Source of the DNA: Sweltsa coloradensis
Lineage: Eukaryota; Arthropoda; Insecta; Plecoptera; Chloroperlidae
Reading direction: 5' to 3'
Assembly (NCBI GenBank): GCA_024449915.1
Contig: JAMZAV010000776.1
Span: forward strand, 124,001-188,000
Length of the DNA: 64,000 nt
A program made the position numbers and the translations under genes. Positions 45,551 through 57,603 of the stretch are shown here, one piece after another (position 1 is the first letter of the stretch; every line of letters starts with the position of its first letter). Below the pieces are notes generated by a model that saw nothing but the letters and a program-made list of their open reading frames with translations, had not been told where the DNA came from and did no database searches.

Positions 45551-45685
45551 TTATTTGAATTGAACAATCAAAATGCGAATCGTGTTCAAAACGTATTAGC
45601 GTGAAACATTAACGAATTTCCAAGATAAAACAAAATCACCTAATTTTTATTGCCCATTTAACACCCCTCAAAAATAATATGTGGG

Positions 45686-46575
45686 CAGGGGCGGCTCGTG
45701 TATAGGTGCACAGGTGCACGTGCACCACCAAATATTTGCGCGAACTAAATTCCAAATTTAAGGTTCGAAGCCAATCTCGTAATATTCCCAATAAATCGTT
45801 GGATTGTTTGTATGGATATTTTGGCTGGCCCAGAGCAAGGCATATTCGGCAAAAGTCATTTTGCAGTAAGTGCTGCCGCTGGGGGATGACACTCTGAGTG
45901 TGCACACATTTTAACGTGGTTTTAACACGGAAAGGCCGGCAGAACAAGCCTCAGGTTGTCTTTTGTTATACAACGTCTGGTATAGCTGGGTTTTGTGCAC
46001 GTGCACAAGGGTCAAAACCATGACTTCCATTCAAACGCCTTGGTATTGTGCTCGCACCATTCATTCACCCCCACACTCCGGCCAGTAGCCAGTGAAAGTT
46101 GTTGGCGACAACAGGGTTGGTGAAGTGAGATCAACAGCAGTTTTCAAGTGAGTGAACAGTGTTAGAATTATTATCGTGCCGTAAAGCGAAATTATAATAT
46201 GACTTCGGTAATAAGCGATCTAAAAATAAACAGTTTTTTAAAACGACCATTGGAAGAACAATTAGAAATGTTTGAGGCGCGTGTCGGAAGAGATGAAGGG
46301 ACATTATTTGGGTATGTAATATTTCAATCAAGCATATAATAATTAATTTTTTGGAGGGTTTTCCACAATAAACAATTACACAGGGGAGTTTTTCCTGACC
46401 AATAAATTCGAAAAATATACTCTAAAGTTGTTTTCCGGGTACTTCAGACCACTAGTGTCTGAAAAAAATTTCGCCTCCGGCAGCTGGGGCGCGCCCCAGA
46501 CCCCTTTGTTTCCCGCAAAATAAGACTTCGAAATTATGTGCACCCCCACAATAATAACTTCACGAGCCGCCCCTG
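45686..46575 (+). mobile_element. 890-base hAT derivative with 8-base duplication
   Basis: Ends CAGGGGCGGCTCGTG / CACGAGCCGCCCCTG, flanked by TATGTGGG at 45,678-45,685 and 46,576-46,583. It keeps one transposase-like first exon (46,199-46,311) but has lost the rest, so it is an internal deletion derivative. Confidence 0.9.
46199..46311 (+). pseudogene. Residual first exon of a hAT transposase-like gene
   Basis: ATG at 46,199; encodes MTSVISDLKINSFLKRPLEE, QLEMFEARVGRDEGTLFG and stops at a donor (TTTGG|GTATGT). The position inside a hAT-ended element supports a transposase N-terminus. No downstream exon remains before the right end. Confidence 0.55.
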
Positions 46576-46602
46576 TATGTGGGTGTAAAAATATAAAAAA
46601 GT

Positions 46603-46946
46603 TCTAACTAACGGGCATCGAACCCCAACCCTCCGTGCGGTACGCTAAATGCTTACCAGTAGGCCATGCCAGCCAGGTAGATTTTGTCCGCTAGCTGCTA
46701 CTAAACAAATGCTATCGGTATTTAAAAAAATCACATTTATTTATTGTAGGCTTAAATCGCAATGGATCTAGCTGATTTTGTTAACAGTTCTCAGTTAACT
46801 CATACCGGATGTCTGTTTAAATTTCAGCGCGATCTGTTCAGCGGTTCAGCTGATTTTCGACGTACAGACAGACAGACACACAGAATCACAGAATGAGGGC
46901 CGTTTGAGTTGAATGGAGATACTCAGTCGCTCCGCTCACTCGTTTA
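46603..46946 (-). mobile_element. Family D-like Helitron-like copy with tRNA-like head
   Basis: The minus strand of 46,603-46,690 has TGGCCTACTGGTAAGC and GGTTGGGGTTCGATGCCCG (A- and B-box-like). The rest (AAATCGCAATGGATCTAGCT; CCGGATGTCTGTTTAAAT) follows the 37,100-37,316 body and ends CTCCGCTCACTCGTTTA|A, a family D 5' end. Confidence 0.6.
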
Positions 46947-47759
46947 ACAAGTTATGCATAGAAGTATTCTTGGAGGGAGAAGTAGCTCTGGGAATAGGAG
47001 GAAGACTTTCAAAAGAGATTTAAAGGAGGTCATGAAGGGGGAAGCAAAGTTATGATGTTGATGGGAAGCTTGTTGGATATGGTTAGGGCCAAGTATTTGG
47101 GGCTTTTAGAGAATAGAGAATATACAGGAAGACTTTCAAATAGATTAAATCATAAATTAAGGTAGGGCTACTGTAAAAAAATCGTTACAATCGGATAAAT
47201 TATGCAGTAGGTTGTAGGTGTAATATAAGTCAGCCACTCCGGCTTGTCACGGATGTTACATTTCACTCTTAATAGAGCTAAAAATCTTAAATTAACTAAT
47301 TAATTGTAATATTTTATACTGAGATCATTGTGTTTACACACTACCTACCATAAGGTGAAAAAGATTTTTAAATGAATTGTAATTTTTAGATATATTGAGT
47401 GAAATGTGGTGTCACGGATGTTACATTGTTTGGGAAGTGGATCCCGGATCATCATCAAAAGATAGAAAATTCAGGTCCCTGACCCAGACAGCTACATTTC
47501 CATATACATAGAGCTTATCCATGAAAGATGAACCCTTATAATCACCCACTCATTGTTTTAAAAACAAATGATATTAATTGTTATGATTTCTTGTGTGCGT
47601 CACGGATGTTACAATGATTTTTGTCACGGATGTTACACGCACTTTGCCTTGCCAGTTTCTAACCATTTTCAATTTATATTACTATTCTTAGTTACAAATT
47701 CAAGCATTTCTTATCTATAGTAGGCCTATCTAAATTTTTTGGGTTCAAAATAAAATTGT

Positions 47760-48352
47760 AAAATAAAATAAATGCGATGTTAAGGAGTTGCTGAGGCTGG
47801 CGCGGAGACAAGTTTAGACGCTAGCATTCTGGTTTTTCCGGGTAAACGTTTACAACACTGTTATCAAATTTCACGCTATTGGTAGGCCCTAATAAAGAAT
47901 AAATCTATGCTATCCAGTAGGCCTACGTGTATTTCTAAATTACCTAATTCATTGATTTTGAATTAAAATTTAGTGAAATCAAATAAATTTACTCCATTTT
48001 AGTCAACTTCGGGAATTTATTCCAAGAAAACAGATTTTTTTAGCTCAAATTTGCAAACTGGATATCAACGTTTAAATCAATGTGAACGCGTAGGTTAATT
48101 TGTTTTTATTCTAAGATAAACGGTTTGGTGGGAATTTCCAGAATTGGAATCCTTGTTTTGGATTTCTTTTTTTCACGTTTTGGACTTAGGCCTATGCCTC
48201 GCAATGGATCTTTAAGGCTTAATTATTGCAACCAATTGCGGATATAAATATAAATGTACTTTAATAACATCCATGCAAAATTTGGTAATGATTTTACCAA
48301 CCGTTCAGCAGAAATCATCAACACCTGAGTGCGCGCATTTGAGTTGGGCAAA
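47760..48352 (+). repeat. Second copy of the 25,340-25,915 block
   Basis: Aligns over its length (GTTGCTGAGGCTGGCGCGGA ... CCTGAGTGCGCGCATTTGAG). Relative to the other copy it has three extra segments: GGCCCTA at 47,885, GGCCTA at 47,920 and GGCCTA at 48,189, each at a TA. Confidence 0.85.
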
Positions 48353-48511
48353 GTCGGCTCTTAACTCTTAACGTATTTCCTTTATTGTATAACATAATTA
48401 TAGTTTTCCAATATGTTATGTTTTATAAATGTTTACATAAACTTACAAAGAGGTAGGGTAGTGTTGTTTATATAATAATACAAACTTTTAGTAACTGAGT
48501 AAAAGTAATTC

Positions 48512-50698
48512 AGTGTTGTAAAGTAACTGAGTAAAAGTAATTGAGTAAAAGTAATTAGTTACTTTTTGAGTAATTGAATTACTATTTCAATTACTTTTAT
48601 TTTAAGGTAACTGTAACTGTAACTGAATTACTTTTAAAAGTAATTATACTCAGTTTTTAGTTACTTTTTAACAGTTACTTTTGCCAACCATGCTTGTTTG
48701 CAGTTCAGTAATATAAAATTAAAATAATATCACAACGTCTGAAACTAAAACAATATTTTTAATTTATGATGTTTTTTTATTAATTTTTTTTTTGGTAGGC
48801 CTACCTCTAGTATGGAACAAGATTTTTCTGCTGACTCAACTTGCATTCCTATTGCTGAATTTGTCTTGGTCAACATGACAACAATAAATCAAAGCAACTG
48901 CTAGTTGCAACGAAAAACTGCAATAGATAGACAATTCCTTTGAATTCTACTAGGCTGCTTCGCGAACGCTATTTCCAGTCGCGCTGATTGATGAGCTTTT
49001 TATTTAAATATTTCTGTCCAATGATTACGTTTTTAAGTGAGATCTCATTACTTTTTCTATAGTTACTTGATATTATTTGTTAATTATACACGTGTAAAGG
49101 CTTATATTAAAACCTTTATTTCTATGAATTTTGACCAACGTTTTCAACTTTTTTTTCAAAAGGCACTTCATCACCATAATCTTAATGTCAATGTAAAATA
49201 TGAACGTTGTAGCTCTACTCGTTTGGTCAGAATCGGCCCAAATGTCACGAAATTACATATCGTATTATGAACCAGGAAAAAATCTTAAAAGTACGATTTC
49301 TATGAGAAATATTTATTAAAATGTCTCTAAATCCATAACATATATTTTCAGTAATTTTAAATGTTCCCAAAGTTTCATCAAGATCGAAGCAGCCGTTTGC
49401 TAAATATCACGAAAATATCTCATTAAAAATCGAAAAAAGTCGTAAAAGTACGATAATCATAAGAAATATTTGATCGATTGTACCCAAAAACGTGGCAAGT
49501 CTAGTTAAAAAATTTGAAGGTCCCCTCAAATTTTCATCAAGATCGCATATTATGCCGTTTGCAGTTAGAGCGCGAACAAACAGACAAAAATACAAACAAA
49601 AAAACAAAAACAAAAAAAACATTTGAGACAATTTTTTTTTTTTGGGGGGGGGGGGAGGTCAGTGAAATTGAAGTCTTTGATTCGCTCATCCAATTAGATA
49701 AGTGTCTGCAGAATCTAAGATATTGAAATAAAAACCCATCAGAAGATTAAACAGTAGATTGTATTGAATTTAGTTTCATTCCTTCGTGAGTAAATATTTG
49801 TTGCACTTTTTTATGTTGGCATTTTGGCGAAAACCAAGCTGACGGCTGACACTACACAGTGCTTCTTAGTTTTTCCTATTATTCTTACAGCTTTTTTTTT
49901 GCATGACAAAGATCCGATGAAAATTGTTTTAGAAGTATTACCCCACACTATTAATCCATAGCTCAAATGTGACTCAATCAGGGCATAGTATAACTTACTA
50001 TCAATAGCAAATTCCTATCTGAATGTTTTCATTTTAAGTAGTATACATAATATATAATATTAGAGCTTATTTAGTTTGCTACATAATCGGAGTGGATGTC
50101 CCACGATAAGCAGTTGTCAATGTAGAGCCCTCAGAACTAATAATAATAATAATAATATAATACGTATAATTAATGTAATGTCTTCACCTGATACAAATAT
50201 TTTGCTCTTCCATATTTTTCAAATTACCAATATCAGATTATTTGGTTTCACCCGCTATGCTACTTCGTTAAAATTAATAAAAACTATCTTTTCTAATGTT
50301 GCAATATTTTCATGAGCAAGGGTTGGTGGTTGCATCATCAGTTTTATTATTATTAGGATTATTGTTATTAACTTTAAAAATATATTGATTGTTTTGTTCC
50401 ATAATGAGTAGTAGTAATGAAGGATGTTAGTCTATAAGCCTGAGTAATAAAATATATAACTAATTGTACAAAAAAACAGATTGTGTAATTATTTTTAGAA
50501 AAAAAAAATCTGTTCATCATGATTTTAGTAATGCATTTTTAAGAAAGTAACTTAAAAAGTAACTCAGTTACTTCATAAAGTAACTGTAACTGTAATCAAA
50601 ACTTGAATAAAGTAACTGTACTGAACTGAATTACTTTTACAAGCAAGTAACTGTAACTGTAACTGAATTACTTTACAAAAGTAACTTTTACAACACTG
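48512..50698. mobile_element. hAT-like (Tol2-type ends) element
   Basis: Left CAGTGTTGTAAAGTAACTGA, right ACTTTTACAACACTG. Inside each end are runs of GTAACTGTAACTGAATTAC, familiar from hAT-type non-autonomous elements. I could not confirm an 8-base duplication. Interrupted by the family F element. Confidence 0.6.
48950..49692 (-). mobile_element. Helitron-like element, family F
   Basis: Left CTAGGCTGCTTCGCGAACGC, TATTTCCAGTCGCGCTGATT; right TTCGCTCATCCA|A. The hairpin is GCGC/GCG with one mismatch. The body is related to family C (GAACGTTGTAGCTCTACTCG). Confidence 0.75.
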
Positions 50699-52098
50699 AT
50701 AATAGGCTACAAATACTATTGAAGTATGAAATAACCGTGACAAGGACCATACATTTCCCATATTAAAAATCTAGACAAGAAAAAGATTAGGCTACACATC
50801 AGCAATTTTAATTTTAAATAAACCAGTTCAATACAATTGATTGATCATATTTCAAGTGAGTAATCACATCACAATCTTTCAACAACATCCGCGACATGTA
50901 ACATCTGTGACACTATTTCTCAGAAATGTTTAAAGCTATGAACAATGAAAAAACGTTAAAGGTTAGCCTCCAAGTACATTGTCAACATCACCAACTTGTA
51001 GCAAAATATAAGAACTATTATAGACCAAAAAACAACTTATTTGCCTTTATTGTCACGGATGTTACATCACAAACATGATTTCATTATTCATTAATAAATG
51101 GTGTGATATAATTACATAAAGAATTGAAATTCACAGTTTAGATTCTTCACACATGACCTTAACTTATGAACTGCTTTTAAAAAGTTAAAATGGAGGTACC
51201 AGCTGATTCTTTAGAACACCAGGCTGCCAACTTTTTGTAAAAAATCATCTTCCAATTACACCAACAAAAGCTATAATTTCAATGGCAAATACAGACTAAT
51301 AGTTATTTTACAAAAAAAACTATTTTTGGTTTCATAAAATTACATGCATTATCTTTCAAATAGTAAAAACATTTTTTTTTTTATTAATTTTTTAATTTTT
51401 TTGTACTTTTCCCCTTTTAAGCCGGAGTGGCTGAAGTCGAAATGTTTTTTAAAAATTCGTAAAATTGCGATTTTCATGAGAAATAATTTTTCGATGGCGC
51501 TCAAAAACGTGGCAGTACTAAGTTCAGAGATTTCAAAGGCCTCCAGAAAATTTCGTCGCAATTGGAGTATCGGTTTAGCTGGAATCGTGTGGACAAACAC
51601 ACAAAAATACAAACAGAAAGAAGAAAAAAAAGAAAAACATTCCGGATTTTTTTCTCCAGTGTAGTGAAATGGAATCTTCGCTTCGCTCGCGCGCACCAAC
51701 GACAGAAGTGCCCATTTAGGCCTAAAACCTTATAATTAGGAATAAACAGTGCTCTCTTATAGATATAGCCCTACCTATGTAGCAAACTGTACGTATACTG
51801 GAATAAACTCATCTTTGTAAATTAGTTCCTGCAATGGCAATCACGCTAGGGTAGGGTAGGCCCTAGGCCTAGGCTAGGAAGTTAATCGTTGCCCGGTGGG
51901 CACTTCTGTACTTGGCGGGTCCCAACTTTTTTTTTTCCAATGAAAACATACACAAAACATACACACCCGAAATCCTTTCCGTTACAAAACTACTTTCGTT
52001 AGATTAGCCGAACTTTCCGCTGGCTACAGTGCAGGCGCGGTTTTACGGGGCGGCCCGATTAGGCCCGGGCCGCCCTTGATTTCTCTGATAATTATGCC

Positions 52099-52422
52099 CA
52101 GTTCATATAAAGTCGTAAGGTTTAGTCGTAGTCGTATGGTTTAGTCCTAGTCGTAAGGTTTAGTAGTCGTCATGGTTTGTTGTTTTGTTGTTTGCTTTGT
52201 TGCAAGTGATGTTTCGATCTCTGATTCGCTAGTCGTAAGAATTTGTTGTTTAGTCATAAGAAAGATGAACATTTTCAGTTTTGTTATGACAACGACTGCG
52301 ACTAAACCATAAAACTAAACCTTGTGACCGTGTGTGAACAATAACATGTGTTTCATATGTTTCATCTGCTTCTTACGACTAGGACTAGGACTACGACTAC
52401 GACTACGACTTTATGTGAACTG
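52099..52422. repeat. Foldback with GTAGTC/GACTAC repeats
   Basis: CAGTTCATATAAAGTCGTAA at the left and TACGACTTTATGTGAACTG at the right are inverted; both arms continue into TAGTCGTAGTCGTA-type runs. No clear target duplication. Confidence 0.7.
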
Positions 52423-53639
52423 ACCATTATTTCCAAATTTATATAGGCCTATATTCTTTTAAATACGTCTAATAGGCCCTATGGAAAGCGTTGAACGTCT
52501 CATTGTTTATCTGTCAACTTAAAAATTATATTTTATCATATCATCAATGTGTTACATGAGATCCCGCTATATTACCTCCCTTTGACTGCTAAAAGTCTCA
52601 AACTATAGGCCTATTCAGACCTGGAGGTGCTGGCGTGAATTTCTTATCGGTGCGTGACGTAACCGACGTGCTCGTAATCTCCTGCGTGTACGAGCTTATA
52701 GCGGGTAGCTCATGGAACATCCAAACTTAGTTATCGATAAGTTTTCATCAATAAATCGGCGTTTACAGTTCACCTTGTAAATTCTATTCATCTATTGACA
52801 GTGTTGCTAACTACCGTTCGACAAAAAAAACACAACATTTTAATTTTCTAAACCAATTTACAAGCTGTAAGAATTTCTTAGCTTTGAGCCACATATTTCT
52901 TGTTCGCGAGATCAAAACTCTGAATTTATATATTGTGCCCAACAAATATACTCATAAATAAATACCCCCCTTATTGAAATCTCCAGAATTCCATACAGTC
53001 AAAAATACACCTTCTAAAGTACACGAAAATAAAATTGATTGATTGATTGATTGTTATTTATTGAACATAGATCCATAAGATACATTGGCTAACAGCCATA
53101 TCGGGATATTGTACATAGTCAGAAATATAAAATCATTGGTAATTCGTCAATTCCATACAATTGAATTATATGATACAATCAAATTATAAGTGTTCAAAAG
53201 CAATACATTTAAGTTAAAACACAGAAATCGTCGATGGAATAAAAGACCTTATCAAGCAGAAAGGTTTTCAGTTCCCTCTTGAAGCGGTCACTGACTACGT
53301 TTATCACGCGGGCTGGGCTCGGACTACTCGGTACGAGCTCGTTTGGTGCGAGCTTATTTTGCTTGATAAACACTCTGCTGATGCGCACCCGTCTCGGCTC
53401 GCGCTCCCTTTTCGGCTCGCAACACAAACCGAGCTAGCTCGCTCAATACGATCCGAAATTAACGTGATAAACCCAAGCGGACCGGACTTGATCACATGAC
53501 CGATCCCACCCCCTTTAAAAAAAGTACTTTTCAAGGCATGTTAAAGTCAAATCAACTGTTGTGCGCCATTTTTCGTAATTCAATATTTACATTCTCGAAT
53601 CCCGCCAACATCAAGATCGGCAAAAAGTATAAAGTTATC

Positions 53640-53758
53640 ATGTCGTGTTCTAAGTTGAAGGAAACAGAAAATCGCGCGGTGTGGAGCTCCACCGAAACAG
53701 AATTCTTTATCAATTTGATAAGGGAAAAGAATATAGTGACTTTGTTGGACGGAAGGAA
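53640..53758 (+). pseudogene. Harbinger MADF/Myb-like protein, exon 1
   Basis: ATG at 53,640. Encodes MSCSKLKETENRAVWSSTET, EFFINLIREKNIVTLLDGR, the W...E...L first helix of the Myb/SANT-like (MADF) fold. Donor GGAA|GTAAGT, phase 2. In Harbinger elements this protein brings the transposase to the ends and the nucleus. Confidence 0.7.
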
Positions 53759-53799
53759 GTAAGTATAACATGTCTCACCTTTGGTCTCATCAGAGCTAG

Positions 53800-53890
53800 G
53801 GCTAGGGGCCTAGGCCTAGGGTAGACCTAGTTGTAACTAGGTCTAGACCTACCTTATGCTAGCCTAGGCCTAGCCCTACCCAGACTTAGC
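53800..53890. repeat. Cluster of TAGGCCTA-like octamers
   Basis: Overlapping GGCCTAGGCCTAGGGTAGAC, TAGCCTAGGCCTAGCCCTAC in the intron of the MADF gene. Looks like repeated insertion of the same short motif into its own TA ends. Confidence 0.7.
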
Positions 53891-54178
53891 AATTTAAGTG
53901 CAAGTTGGGGCTAGGCCTTCATCAATGTTTAGGGCCAGCCAATTTACAAATGTATCCTGTAGATATGCCTATTCATAAGGCGAGGGCCTATTTTATTGTT
54001 CACCTTCCAGCCTACTCACATAACTTGTAGGTCAATTTTTGTAATCTAGCGTCGGCTGTATACCTACGATTACAGCACATTAGTCTTAGGTACATGCAAT
54101 ACACGAGATTTAAAAACGTGCCACACGTCGTTTATCTGAATTGTTGTCTTAATAACAGTTTATTGTTTGTTATTACAG

Positions 54179-55073
54179 AAATCGCAATGCTGATATCTAA
54201 TCTACAAGTTATTAGTGCCATGATGAAAGACGCCGGATTCCCGCGATCCCTCGAACAATTGCGGATTAAATGGAAACATTTACAGGTGTCATACCGTAAA
54301 GTGAAAGATAACAACAGTACTAGCGGACGCCCAAAAATCACATGCCCATATTTTGATGATTTAAACGAAATTTTACACTCGCGGCCAAACGCAAACAAGC
54401 TTAATAATAGCACTGACTCGGGCGAAGTTGTAAACGTTTTAGAAAAAGGTTGCCCAGATCAAGAGTATGTTGTTTCAGAAAATGGTGAATTGGTATTTGT
54501 TGAAAATAACTGTGTAGAGGCAGATTTGGCAGAATGGCCATGCATCTCTAGTGCGACATCCACACCCAAGAGAAGCAGAGGAAATGCCGAGTTAAACTCA
54601 TTCGTGTCAGCAACCGAAACTATGTTACAAAATCATTCCGCTCAACGCGAATTCTTCTGGAAGACAGAATTTGCGAAAAAAAGATTGTGGGAGGCTGATC
54701 AGCAAGACAAACTAATGAAAGTAATGCAAAGATCATTGCAGACACCATGAAACAGTTTGTTTCATGTTTACAAAACGTTGGACCTAATAGTCCAATGGGA
54801 TATGCCCCCCCCACTGGTCCCATGTCTTTTTATGGTCATTACCCGACCCACATCCAACAACAAAAACAATTTCCGGCTACTTTCCCACAACTTCAGTTTC
54901 CATCTCAAATTCCGCAAGGTACTCCGATTCGACCCACCCAAACTACTAGGCCTAATAATCAGTTTCGTCCAGCAGTACAACACCCGATGAACCAATTGAA
55001 ATGCAAGATGATGAATTAATTTTTTCATCAAGTTGTGGGTCACAGGCCAGTAATACTACAGAACATGACTAGA
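54179..55073 (+). pseudogene. Harbinger MADF/Myb-like protein, exon 2, frameshifted
   Basis: After acceptor GTTATTACAG. The first frame (54,179-54,750) has AGFPRSLEQLRIKWKHLQVS, completing the DNA-binding fold, then acidic and basic linkers. It stops at 54,750, while the frame containing ADTMKQFVSCLQNVGPNS (from ~54,720) continues the natural C-terminus through a Pro/Gln-rich stretch. A further shift near 54,990 leads to DDELIFSSSCGSQ and a stop at 55,073. So at least two frameshifts. One TAGGCCTA (54,948) adds two residues in frame. Confidence 0.7.
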
Positions 55074-55256
55074 AGTATGAGCAACGTTCTAATAACCCTA
55101 CTCACAATTGCTATTTGTTTAATTTGAACCAACGAGAATAGGACCAACATCGATCGATCGATACATGTGTTGAGTATGCCCTCCCCCCCCCTTCATATAT
55201 TTCAACTCGCGATCTTCCAGAGGTTAAGCTGCGTAAATAATTACAATAACAAATTC

Positions 55257-55809
55257 GGTACTTGTTCATTAATGGGACCCCCCTCAATTAATTGTTAATT
55301 GGTCCCCCATCATCGTTTTTTTTACTTATTTCTGTTTACAATAAATAATTACAACAATGAGTTGAATATGACTCTGACAGTGAACTTGACTCACACGTTC
55401 AACATGACTCAGGCGAGTAAAGTCCATTGGAACGCGTAGGCCTACATGAGAGCAGTCTTCGCCGTGCAGCTGACATTGACGTTCACGGACACCAAAAAGA
55501 ACCTTCAAAACCTTTAACGTCGGTATTTTAAACGAAAGTACTTTTCCATTGACAGTCCATTATATTTAAAATAGCGACGTTAAAGGTTTTGTAGATGGAG
55601 TAGGTATGTTGGCGTAGGCTGTGTCACTCCTGGCGCAAAGTATGTAGCCGGGGAAAAGGATGTTTTTGAGGCTTTGTTCGAAATAATTATGTTTTCCTGA
55701 CCTCCTGAAAACTCAGATGGAGTAGATGTAGTAGTTATGATTGTCTAATGAAATGTTTTTACTGAATTATTACATTTTTTGGAGGGGGTCCCGTTAATGA
55801 ACAAGTACC
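55257..55809. mobile_element. 553-base MITE with 8-base duplication
   Basis: Ends GGTACTTGTTCATTAATGGG / CCCGTTAATGAACAAGTACC, flanked by ACAAATTC at 55,249-55,256 and 55,810-55,817. It lies in the intergenic part of the Harbinger element. The 8-base duplication suits hAT, P or Merlin; the ends alone do not decide. Confidence 0.88.
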
Positions 55810-56447
55810 ACAAATTCTAATCTGTTCCAATCTGTTAAAAGCTATCCCCAGTGGAGATGGGTGAAATGAACCACTGGGAATAGATACTAAAGAGGCTGGC
55901 ATCTCCCCAGGCTCCAGCCCCTCCCTCCCCGCCCACACCAACGCATTACTTCTAGACTATTATTAAATTGATGAACGCTTGTCGTGAGAACTGTTAGCAC
56001 AAAAATTTAGGCATCGCAACAGCAATAATTATTATGTATGGTTATTTTTCCTAGATGAAAAATTTTTGTAGTAACTATAGTATACCCACTCGCACTACGG
56101 ATATAATATGTCAATTTGTTTCTTAATTTTTAACTACAATGTAATAATATGTAAGCAATCCTGTATATCTTCATAAATCATAATCTTGGTTTTAAAACAA
56201 AATGTTATTACCAGCAAGCGTCAAGGCTAGTACTCGAGACAAATAATAAGAAAAGGAATTAAAAAGGGTAATAAGTGAAGAAGCATATTACAATTTCCCA
56301 AGATGAGTACATATTATGTTATAAGTTATAGACTAGTCTACGTATTGTAATTTATTTGCAAACAAAATAAAGATCATTACCAATGCGAAAATGATTTAAT
56401 TTAAAGAATATTCTTTGGCTTTTACATTGTGTACGGTATGTGATGTC

Positions 56448-57600
56448 TTTAGAACGTGCCCTGGCGGAGAGGGTAGTTAGCTGCAAGGTAATCCTTGAGG
56501 TGATCTCGAATAGCTGCCATTCCATGCATGGCACCATTTTCTCGCACCAACTGATGTGCCGGTTGGGGGAAATCGATTTTTGCTTGACGAACGTTTTCTA
56601 ACCATTGTTCTAAAAATATTTCTTTATTATCTTCGACAATGTTGTGAAGGACTCATGCTGCAGCAACAACTTTCGGTACAAAAATTGTATGAAATATCTA
56701 TTCTTTTTAGCAGACATCTCCACCGTGATTTCAAGCGACCGAATGCTATCTCCACCGACATCCTAGCCGAGCTGTGGTAAACATTGAAAGATTCTTCTTC
56801 CGCAGTTAACAAGTGGTTCCTGGTGTAACCTTTCAATAACCATGGTAAAAGGGGATATGCAGGGTCTCCCAAAAAATTTGGAGTGGAATGTCCATCCCAT
56901 CAATTTCTCGTGTGCAATTTGGAATTAGGTTTTCTGCATTTGTAAAAATTGTAGAACCCCTGAGTACTCGAGCATCATGACAGCCCCAGGAAATTTGCAT
57001 GATATGTTCCTAAACCTGAATCTGTTATCTACAACAGCTTGGAGCACGACTGAAGGCCACCCTTTGCGATTTACGTAATCTCTGTAACTGTGGATTGGGG
57101 GCAGTAGCGGTATATGTGTGCCATCGATTGCAGCAAATACCTGGGGAACTTTATACCTTGACTCATAACCATCTACAATCTCTTGCACTGATTCTGCAGT
57201 AGGCATTATATTTCTTCTGGTACTAGCAAGTTTATAGCATTAACGACTGCATAAAAAGTTGTGTGTACAGTACTTTTACTAATCCCAAATGATTCGCAAC
57301 TACTCGGTACTCACAACATGAGGCCATTTTATACAAAGTTATTGCAACCTTCTTTTCTACGGTAAGTGGTACCTGTAAAGAATATTCAGATGGTTCGAGG
57401 TTAGGACGCAACCTTTCACATAAACAGGTGAAAGGTTACTTTGCGCATACGAAAATTTGATACCCAGTCAGAGTCATCAAAATGATTTGAACAATGTCTT
57501 CCAAAATTCTAGGCTTCTCACTTTGTTTGGCCTCCTAGTCCTCCTAAAATACGGCAAGTTGACAATATTTCTAGCACCTCCAAGATGGTGTTGTAAAACA
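56448..57600 (-). pseudogene. Harbinger DDE transposase, main part
   Basis: Fragments in three frames: NLPYFRRTRRPNKVRSLEFW; MASCCEYRVVANHLGISKST (helix-turn-helix); ESRYKVPQVFAAIDGTHIPL (first catalytic Asp in DGTHIPL); HDARVLRGSTIFTNAENL (second Asp); [17 protein letters not shown] (the Glu); ending with AAIRDHLKDYLAANYPLRQ and a stop near 56,448. All three acidic residues are recognisable, but at least three frameshifts and one internal stop separate them. Confidence 0.85.
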
Positions 57601-57603
57601 ATA

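Larger units (their letters stand above)
47231..51433. mobile_element. 4.2-kb element with 15-base TIRs, AAGT duplication and subterminal repeats
   Basis: Ends CAGCCACTCCGGCTT / AAGCCGGAGTGGCTG, flanked by AAGT (47,227-47,230; 51,434-51,437). GTCACGGATGTTAC recurs at about 47,257, 47,411, 47,594 and 47,617, and inside the right end (51,052, and a variant near 50,905). Such repeats usually bind a transposase. No transposase gene is left. It shares the 25,340-25,915 block with the element at 24,532. A 4-base duplication is compatible with Academ or Chapaev; I cannot decide. Confidence 0.75.
47149..51689 (-). mobile_element. Family B Helitron-like copy split by a 4.2-kb element
   Basis: Left remnant 47,149-47,230 (ATCGTTACAATCGGATAAAT, ... 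TAATATAAGT) and right remnant 51,434-51,689 (AAGTCGAAATGTTTTTT ... TTCGCTTCGCTCGCGC). Joined, they read through the ATAAGTCGAA of other family B copies. Confidence 0.75.

Noticed and set aside
54620..54823. Minus-strand frames opposite the Harbinger MADF gene
   Set aside because: Shadow frames of the recognisable plus-strand protein.
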